Origin: Ectobius pallidus | Lineage: Eukaryota > Arthropoda > Insecta > Blattodea > Ectobiidae | Direction of reading: 5' to 3' | DNA length: 64,000 bases | Assembly: GCA_964059195.1 (NCBI GenBank) | Contig: CAXKWD010000006.1 | Span: 133,616,539-133,680,538, forward strand | Shown: positions 56,890 to 64,000 of the stretch, in pieces | Layout of the letters: every line of letters begins with the position of its first letter | Position numbering within the stretch: position 1 is the first letter of the stretch | Program-made: the position numbers and the translations under genes | Notes under the pieces: generated by a model | The model's input: the letters and a program-made list of their open reading frames with translations, nothing else | What the model was told of the DNA's origin: nothing | Database searches by the model: none

Positions 56890-57243
56890 CAGTAGAGTCT
56901 CGCAAACTCGGCACTCGATAATCCGGCAGTTCGGATCACTCGGCAACCATTACGCGAGTATCAAACAATATTATTTGGCAAGAAATAGGTAAACTATTTT
57001 GTTGTAATATATTGATACATATAGACCTGGGTCTACTTTTTGTTTCATAGAAGAGAAACCATATTCGGATTTACATGTTTTATAAAGATTTTTAACGGTG
57101 TTTTATATTTGGGGATAAATGACATACTTTTCATGTTTCGCAGTAACAGATTTATTTTTAAGCCCTTATTCTCGATAACTCGGAATTTCGGAAACTCGGC
57201 GTCCTTTTGGTCCATATTAGGCCGAGTTTGCGGAACTCTACTG
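56890..57243. mobile_element. pogo/Tigger-type MITE
   Basis: It starts CAGTAGAGTCTCGCAAACTC and its complement at the right starts CAGTAGAGTTCCGCAAACTC, flanked by TA (56888-56889, 57244-57245). CAGTAGAGTCTCG is the familiar pogo/Tigger end. The 354-bp copy is non-coding. Confidence 0.92.
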
Positions 57244-57804
57244 TAGTCCATTTCATTCGTTTTAACCACTACAAATACTACTATTCCTATTACACTACTA
57301 TTTATCTGTAGCTATTTATCATTTACAATTCAAAATAACATAAATAACTATTTCGGAAATTCAAATTTGGTCCATAAACTAGGTGGTTTTTGACAATGCA
57401 CAATCATAAGCCAACACAATATAAAGATAATACATTACTCACGACCTACAATTCTCCCTCATTCATTCAAAATCTGCAATTACATATCATAGCCAAGGAT
57501 TTTTCCAGATTAATTCTTTGCTTGCCTAATCTATAAGTTGAAGAGAGATGTTGTAAATAAATTTCTATACGAAGGATTACGATTTAATATTTTCAGCAAA
57601 TGTAGAAGCTATCTCCATTTGTTTTCACGTGTCATTTGTTTCCAAACAAATTGTTGCCAACCAAAAGAGCCTGAATTCCTGAAGTACGAAATTACCAAAC
57701 AGTTTTTGACTGCTATTTTAAGAACATGTGAACTGAAATTATTCTCCTTTTAAAACTTACGATTCAAAATAACATAAAACGTCGTACAATGTTTGACTGT
57801 TGTG

Positions 57805-57883
57805 AGAACTTAACAGACTCACACGAATAAAACGAACTCGCTAGTACTCGTTTTGTTAAGCTCGTGTTTGCCTGTTAAGTTCT
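57805..57883. repeat. Imperfect hairpin
   Basis: AGAACTTAACAG pairs with CTGTTAAGTTCT, ACACGA with TCGTGT and AAAACGA with TCGTTTT around a CTCGCTAGTA centre. Confidence 0.75.
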
Positions 57884-59794
57884 TTATACCGATCTTACAT
57901 CTTAAATAACTATCACGATGTCACCGTTATATAGAACTTTCATTTTTTCCCTGAAGAAGTTTGATCTCAAACCATTTTAAAGTAGGCTTAATGGTGGTTC
58001 AACTTGAAAACACAGTATAAATGGATTTCAGGCCCTAGAAAAAGCTTTGAGTTAAATATTTTGAATGTATATAATTATAAATATATAGTAAAATGTAATA
58101 CTGAAACAGCTCAAAGAGCTAGTTCTAATTCTGGCCCGAGATTGCACAATAGCTTCTTTAAACAAAGCATAAAATTATCATCACTAAATAATACACCATT
58201 TTTAAAAAGCACATAAAATTATTAGAAATTCATAAGATACTCCATTAACTTATAAAAAACTGGCATTAAACACAATAATATATATTATTTTAAAAAATGA
58301 AAATAAAGTTTTTATAACAAATGTTTAAATACGTTTTGGTTAACTAACACGCCTGGCCACAAGCAGTAGCTTAATCGAGAGTATCTCGTGCAAACATGTA
58401 AATTTAGCTTTAAAATAAATAAAAATTACACGTGGCAGAGTATTTAGTTACTCTTTTGTAAGTAAGCTTAGATAAAATGGAGAACCTAAGAGAACCGCTT
58501 TTCAAAGCTCGTATAACAAATACAGCACGATGTTCGTTAATGAATGCAATTGGAAGAGAATCCTCGTTAGAGGGCTCTCTGTCATTCTATACCAGCAACA
58601 AAGCGAAATAGACGACTGACATCAAGGGAACCTTCCCATATAGCTGGCGAAAATATTCATAAAAATTTTAATTGGAGGATAAAAGCGCTTTGTTTTGTTT
58701 TATCGTATTGCGGAGGATGAGATTCATTTCGTTTCTTTTAGACGCAGAACAAATGTACAAAGAAGCTAAACTCAGGATTAAAAACTCAGTATAAAGCTAG
58801 AATCTCTCGAAACATATAGCCTATAAACACAAAGGCCCGGATGTTAATGTTCCATCAGAAAACGAAATATATAGGCCTATGCCAATATGCTATAAAATTT
58901 GTAAAATATGCTCTGGATCCATTGAAGTATGCTTATCATGTAAGTAATTTTAATATTTTGCCTTCTCTTGTTAGTTGAATTATATTTTAAATAATAGAAA
59001 ATAGTATAAGTTGTATAAATTGCATTAAGAAGCTAAAAAAAGTCAGATAAAATTTCTGCGATTTACTATACTTTTTGGTATAAGGTGGACATTAGTTACT
59101 ACATTTTAATAATAATTTGTTCATTATATCACATTTTAAAACCGATTTCTGTACATTTTTTTAACACAACAAACACTATTTCATAATTCCTCGTCATTGT
59201 CACTGTCCACGTCAGAACTGTTACTAAACACTAACTAAATTTTTCACGCCTCTAACAATAATGTCGTCCCTTCCCAGGCCTATCTCCTTTGTATCTCAGA
59301 GTGTGCCGCACATTCTCTCCGATCTTCGATTGAAAACCACAGCATCGTTTGACTTGGCAATATCTGACATTCGTACACTGCGAGATAGAACGGGGGCGAG
59401 GATCAGATATTAGGTATTACGGAACATAAACAGTTAGGAAAAACAGTGGAATGGGAAACCAGTCTACACTACCAGTAGGCTAAGCAATGTTAGAGTTAGC
59501 AATGAAATCTGGAATGCTCTTTCCAGATTGCATATTATGATCTCTGACTACAAGGAGAACGTATTCCTTCGTGGCACGCTGAGTTGCATTAAAATAAAAG
59601 AGTAGATTCCCCATATAGTGAATTGGGATTTGTTTCTTTCTTTATTTTCTCTGAAGTCAATGATCATAGGTAAAAAGCAACGACGAACGAAATTTTTGAA
59701 CCGCATTGAAACGTGGAGATAGGCCTAAGAGTTGCAGAACAATCAAGATCTATTGTTCAGGTTATTAATTATAAGTACATTTCAGTCCTTTTAG
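57884..59794. other. Unannotated AT-rich stretch
   Basis: No supportable gene, element end or RNA gene. Confidence 0.5.
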
Positions 59795-60140
59795 TCAGCC
59801 GCAGTGCCCGTCTCTATTTCCGCAGGTCGCGGAATCAAACCCAACCGCGAACGTAAAAACGCTGGGCACGGAGTCCTCCGGGAGAAACTTTTAGCGGCCT
59901 GTTGGGGGGGGGGGGGGAAGGTTAATAGATTTATGGTACGTGAATGAACTCCAAGCCTAATTTAGAACCTCTGGACAGTCCCGACCCTTCACGTCCAAGT
60001 AATACCTTAGTTTCGTTGGGGGTTTGTGAGGCGATGGGCTTACCACCAGTCCTTCTGACCTCTCAAGCATAACAAAATTAGTCTAGGTACTGAAACCTCC
60101 ACTTGGAGTCCCTATGCCCCACCGTAGAGGTTACAGGAAG
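59795..60140 (+). mobile_element. SINE, GGCGATGGGCTT family
   Basis: A degraded head (GGTCGCGGAATCAAACCC), the TCCTCCGGGAGAAACTT block, a G run at 59906-59919, GTGAGGCGATGGGCTTACCA and the tail ACTGAAACCTCCACTTGGAG. Longer than most copies at its 3' end. Confidence 0.8.
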
Positions 60141-60454
60141 ATAAGATCAGATCTTCTGTCCTATTGGGCATTGAATGTCTTACTGTTACCGAGACAAGAA
60201 ATTTAAATCAACAAGACAATTTTCGGATCTATAAAATGTAATCTTTTCTATATATCCTCAAACGATGTAATCAAAGGTAGGCTTTGAGGTATCGTAAATC
60301 CGTATTATGCTTGTTCTGTGGAATGAATACTTCTATTTAGTTTTCCGTTGCTTTCCACAATTATTGTTACGAGTGATTATAGCGCCAGAGAAATTATCTA
60401 ACATTTGGTTGATGGAAAGACAACTGGAAACCTGAATCAGATAATTTGTCCGGA

Positions 60455-60532
60455 CGACTTTCGGTTCCGAGCCTCATTATGCTATGCGACAAGACAGGCT
60501 TGCTACCACCTGAGCCACTGTTGGGACAGCCA
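60455..60532 (-). repeat. Antisense tRNA-like SINE head
   Basis: On the minus strand AGTGGCTCAGGTGGTAGCAA resembles an A box region and GCTCGGAACCGAAAG a worn B box. Confidence 0.5.
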
Positions 60533-60601
60533 TTTTTAGGAGAGAGTATATTATTGCCTTTCGCCAGTGGTGAAATTTTTTACACACTGATGGAATCCTT
60601 G

Positions 60602-60630
60602 TTGAATGAATGAATGAATGAATGAATGAG
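60602..60630. repeat. TGAA microsatellite
   Basis: About seven perfect units. Confidence 0.9.
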
Positions 60631-61069
60631 CCACTAGAAACAAAAATTCTCCAAGTTGAATTTAATCAAAATCAGAAAATGATTAAGATAGGCCTAGTGT
60701 CTGTGTTAGGAGTATTGCGGTCTTACGATAATGTATTCCGTGAAATTAGTATAATGACTTTTTTTAAATCTCATATATTTGTCCTGTTTCTTTTGTTCAG
60801 TAGTTAGCATTGTAACAAATCCTGGATTCATTCTCAGCATCTCGAATTTATGTCAGTTTCGGCAGGGTAATTGAGGAGCTACTTGTTAAAGAACGGCCGT
60901 AGAGCCGTCATGCTTAATTCTGTCATCTACAAATGGAGTAGAAAGATGGTGTTAGATGATGTATCGTCGGATGTAGGCGCTTTGGGATGTAGCGCCAAAG
61001 AGATTGGTTTAGTTTAAATATTCACAAACTTTATTTCTGTACCATTGAGGGAAGTTTAATGTATTTTTA

Positions 61070-61359
61070 CTAATTAAAGGACCTCCTTATACCCTCAATA
61101 TATTGTATTTTTCTTTTGCTTTGATACTCTTAAAGAAAAAACTGATAGCTGCCAATATTACAAGTTGTATTTTCTTTATAGAGGTATAGCTTACAATTTA
61201 CGTTATATCAAATAAGAACATGTATTGTAAATTGTAAGCTATACCTCTATAAAAGAAAATACAACTTGTAATATTGGCAGCTATCACTTTTTTCTTTAAG
61301 AGTATCAAAGAAAAAGAAAAATACAATATATTGAGGGTATAAGGAGATCCTTTAATTAG
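61070..61359. repeat. Long hairpin with about 132-bp arms
   Basis: 61070-61201 and 61227-61359 are reverse complements with only about five differences and a 25-base loop. Arms start CTAATTAAAGGACCTCCTTA and CTAATTAAAGGATCTCCTTA. TA or TTAA-type flanking duplications cannot be fixed with certainty. Confidence 0.95.
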
Positions 61360-62614
61360 TTTAGTTTAATTAGTTTAGTTTTTATAAGAAAAAATGTTAT
61401 GGCATTGTAAAAACAGTTGCTTCATATGCTCACAGAGTAAAAATTAATTGTTCAAGAACCTGCTATATTTACCGGCTGTTTTATATTCTCATCACCTCCA
61501 GCGAACACATTTAATAATCTTAGCATTCAACGCGTACCTTGGAATCCAACCTTACATACAGAAAGTCTATGTTTACCCTTTTCAAGCAACCGAAATCTGA
61601 CCCTTGAAGTAGATAGAAGGTAAAATCTATTGGGAGGTATCACAGCTTCCAATCAAGCCAATCGTTTCCTCCATTCTTCTTCTTCTCTCCAAGCGGAGCG
61701 TCCGTCGTTTTATTTTTCCCTTGCAATCACGTCCGGCATTCTGCTGAAAACTAATAACTCCAAGAAGACAAAATGGCTTACTGATAACACACAAAAAGTT
61801 AAGCTAAAAAAATAGAACTCAATAAGTGAAAACAAAACTGAATCAACGACTTCCACTTATTACCAAAACTTTTCTTTGTTATCGTGTTACGGACTGTGTG
61901 TTTTGCGTACCAGGAAATTTGCTTAAAATCTTTCTTTCCTCTTTCCAAAATGTAGTTTGTTTCAACTCACTCTAGAAGATTAAATAACTCATAATAAATA
62001 TGAGAAATTCAGGGTTTTCATGTAATAATTCGAGCGAGACTGAGAGTGGATTGTATTACAATAAAGAAAATATTTTGATTTCCTAAATTACAGTATGTTA
62101 ATTTACAGAGTTAAGAAATCAAAACCTTCTTGGAGTCAGACATAGATAATTTAATAGTATCACATTATTATAAACAAACAATCCTTCATTATTCACGGCC
62201 CATATTGATAAATAAATGTTAACGATCTTTTTCGAGAAATGGCTTAGGTGCGTTGCTGATTTCCACAGATTTGTTTAATATGTATTAGTCTTAATGCTTA
62301 TGGATATCCGATTTACAGAATGAAGGATGACGGTAAGGCTATTTATACGATTCATTACACCCAGATTATAATTGTTGGATTATAGGCTACCTTTCAGTAT
62401 GTACGATGCTCTTATGAACGTTCAATTTTGTTCATTTATACGTGCAGTCAAATATCTCTATAAATATGCTTTAATGTAGGCCTACAGGCCTACCTATTTA
62501 AAAATTACTCAATTTTATCAATAAATGACTCAATTATTTGTTATGTGTCCAGTTTTCCTTAGCATTTATCCAAAGGGACAAATGTAAATATTAATAATAA
62601 TAACAATAATTATT

Positions 62615-62736
62615 GTAATTTCACACAATTATTTTCTTATAAAAGTTATTATTATTATCATTATCATTAATAATAATAACGATAATGATGATAATAATAC
62701 TACCGATTTTGTAAGAAAATAATTGTGTGAAATTAC
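62615..62736. repeat. Nested hairpin
   Basis: GTAATTTCACACAATTATTT and 5 more bases (62615-62639) are matched by their exact complement at 62712-62736; the interior is a second hairpin of TTATTATTATTATCATTATC against AATAATAATAACGATAATG. Confidence 0.9.
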
Positions 62737-62759
62737 TTCGCGCTTTTTGTTTGTTTCAG

Positions 62760-62787
62760 ATTTCACGCCTTACTCATGGACTATAAG
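62760..62787 (+). other. 28-base microexon-like block
   Basis: TTTTTGTTTGTTTCAG lies immediately upstream and GTAAGTAA immediately downstream, both near consensus. One frame is open and contains M-D-Y-K just before the donor. No other exon is recognised, so this may be chance. Confidence 0.2.
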
Positions 62788-62924
62788 GTAAGTAAAAGTG
62801 CAAATATAATCAATTGCTTGTGTTTGTGTGTCGAACTTGACGGTTTATAGGCCTATAACTAAAACTGGACAGGGACAGAACGATTCTAGAAAAGATACTC
62901 CGCCAAATGCTGTTACCATCATTT

Positions 62925-63110
62925 TATTTTATTTATATTTATTTGCGTACAACAGAGCTAAGCTCCAATTGCAGTAGAAACATTAACAAGAACAAATCAC
63001 ATAAATAAGACTTATAAATATGAACTGAATAAGTGGGGCTTATAATTAAATATACAACTAACAACTTAAATCAGTGACTTTATTGAAACTGGGAACAGGA
63101 GAACTAAGGA
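62925..63110. repeat. LINE-tail-like repeat
   Basis: ATTTATATTTATTTGCGTAC followed by CAGAGCTAAGCTCCAATTGC resembles arthropod LINE 3' tails. No coding part is present. Confidence 0.35.
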
Positions 63111-63571
63111 ACCAGAAGAGAAATAGGTATAATGAAATAAACCATATGAATATATGAGTACAAAAATAATAAATAATTTAATTTAATTTATATATATATA
63201 TATATGAGCCCGTGCCTTTTGTATGTAAGAAAATATATTCTGACATACGCTATAGTATCATCGATATGTAGCAATATGTAGTTCTGAAATGTCTGCCATC
63301 AATCTTGCATAAGCAAACATGCGTTCTGTCTAGACAGGGAACATGATTGAAATTTGATTATTGGGAGGCTAATAACAGGAAATGAAATGGAAAACAAGAG
63401 AGAACCAGTAACACATAACTGCACAACGAATTAATCTAATATTTCATGTTTAGATTTCTAACAGAGTAAATTTCAATAACAGATTGCCTAAAATGCTTTT
63501 ACTTTTTTATTTCTCTACATCAGCATCTCTGTAAAATCTCCGGGTGAGCTGGGGAATTCTAAGAGGATTGA

Positions 63572-63574
<3 letters not shown>

Positions 63575-63609
<35 letters not shown>
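63575..63609. repeat. TA microsatellite
   Basis: About 17 TA units; a shorter TA run lies at 63189-63206. Confidence 0.95.
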
Positions 63610-63615
<6 letters not shown>

Positions 63616-64000
63616 TTATTATGCCCAAACATCTAATTTGGTTAATTAAATTTGAAAATAACTTTTACCTTAAACTGAATTGTCGAATTTAAATGCTCCA
63701 AATTGAGATTAAGTATTTTAAAGTGATACGTACATGATGCGCTTTCTTAAATATAAAATTTATACAGAAATTATCATGGACTTTAATTCCTATTGGTGAA
63801 TTAATTACGTTAGTATATTCATACATTTTATTGTATATGAGGTGAGTAAATTTTGAAACAGCAAATACAACCAGTTAAAAGTTAAATGTATGTTTAAAAT
63901 TCAGTTACTAATCGGATACGCCTGTACCTAGGAGACGGAAGCATCCCGAGAATCTCCTATGACAAAGGTACACGTGCCGTCACGGATGTAGGAAGCGCCA
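63610..64000. other. Unannotated end of window
   Basis: AT-rich until about 63910, after which the last 90 bases are GC-richer and might enter an exon or another repeat that is cut by the window edge. Confidence 0.4.

Noticed and set aside
1..64000. CRISPR array, bacterial operon, riboswitch or phage features
   Set aside because: No direct-repeat/spacer pattern, no compact gene packing or ribosome-binding context; the composition and repeats are those of an animal genome. The heptamer array has no spacers.

Overview
The window is AT-rich animal nuclear DNA, most likely from an insect and probably a cockroach or other polyneopteran. The grounds are: tRNA-derived SINEs, many short DNA transposons with intact target-site duplications, long AT/TC/TAA microsatellites, mariner, hAT, PIF/Harbinger and pogo-type ends, and strong over-use of the palindrome TAGGCCTA. 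The species call is inference; no ribosomal or mitochondrial marker is present. I find no intact protein-coding gene. No open reading frame over about 120 codons looks genuine: the longest (191 codons, minus strand, 55702-56277) lies across a SINE and is a by-product of its GC-rich body.

Layout. 1-3630: mostly unique AT-rich DNA with an old dispersed repeat (290-890), a 39-bp-arm hairpin (1747-1856) and one exon-like block (2165-2277). 3635-5858: a PIF/Harbinger-type element with TAA duplications holding a tRNA-like segment, a reverse-transcriptase C-terminus and a degenerate tandem repeat. 5865-6987: two broken host-gene relics, a GH1 beta-glucosidase C-terminus fused in frame to a CP2/Grainyhead-family DNA-binding domain, then a second CP2 fragment in the opposite orientation. 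7430-7795: LINE fragment. 10779-16126: a SINE and two hAT-type elements. 16130-27000: mainly unannotated AT-rich DNA and simple repeats, with an LINE tail at 25070. 27240-37450: dense mobile DNA (hAT with a transposase relic, fold-back mariner, deleted mariner, SINE, a second LINE, duplicated unclassified repeats). 37850-41810: LINE-like tail, fold-back MITE, SINE, hAT-type MITE. 42730-43160: a 7-bp tandem array beside several CRE-like TGACGTCA sites. 44530-45930: GATA/GA simple repeats and a hairpin repeat. 48306-49985: a 72-bp inverted repeat enclosing a Harbinger-type MITE, next to a 62-bp perfect palindrome. 51320-57243: second copy of the first hAT MITE, SINE fold-back, a 576-bp SINE with 12-bp duplications, and a pogo/Tigger-type MITE. 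59795-63610: SINE copies, a 132-bp-arm hairpin, nested hairpins and an isolated microexon-like block.

The genes do not form a pathway. What unites the window is transposon history: at least ten DNA-transposon insertions can be delimited to the base by their duplications, several are nested, and an unusual number of long inverted repeats would fold into hairpins if transcribed. The most notable items are the GH1/CP2 chimeric pseudogene, the heptamer array with CRE-like motifs, the long perfect palindrome and hairpins, and the genome-style TAGGCCTA bias.
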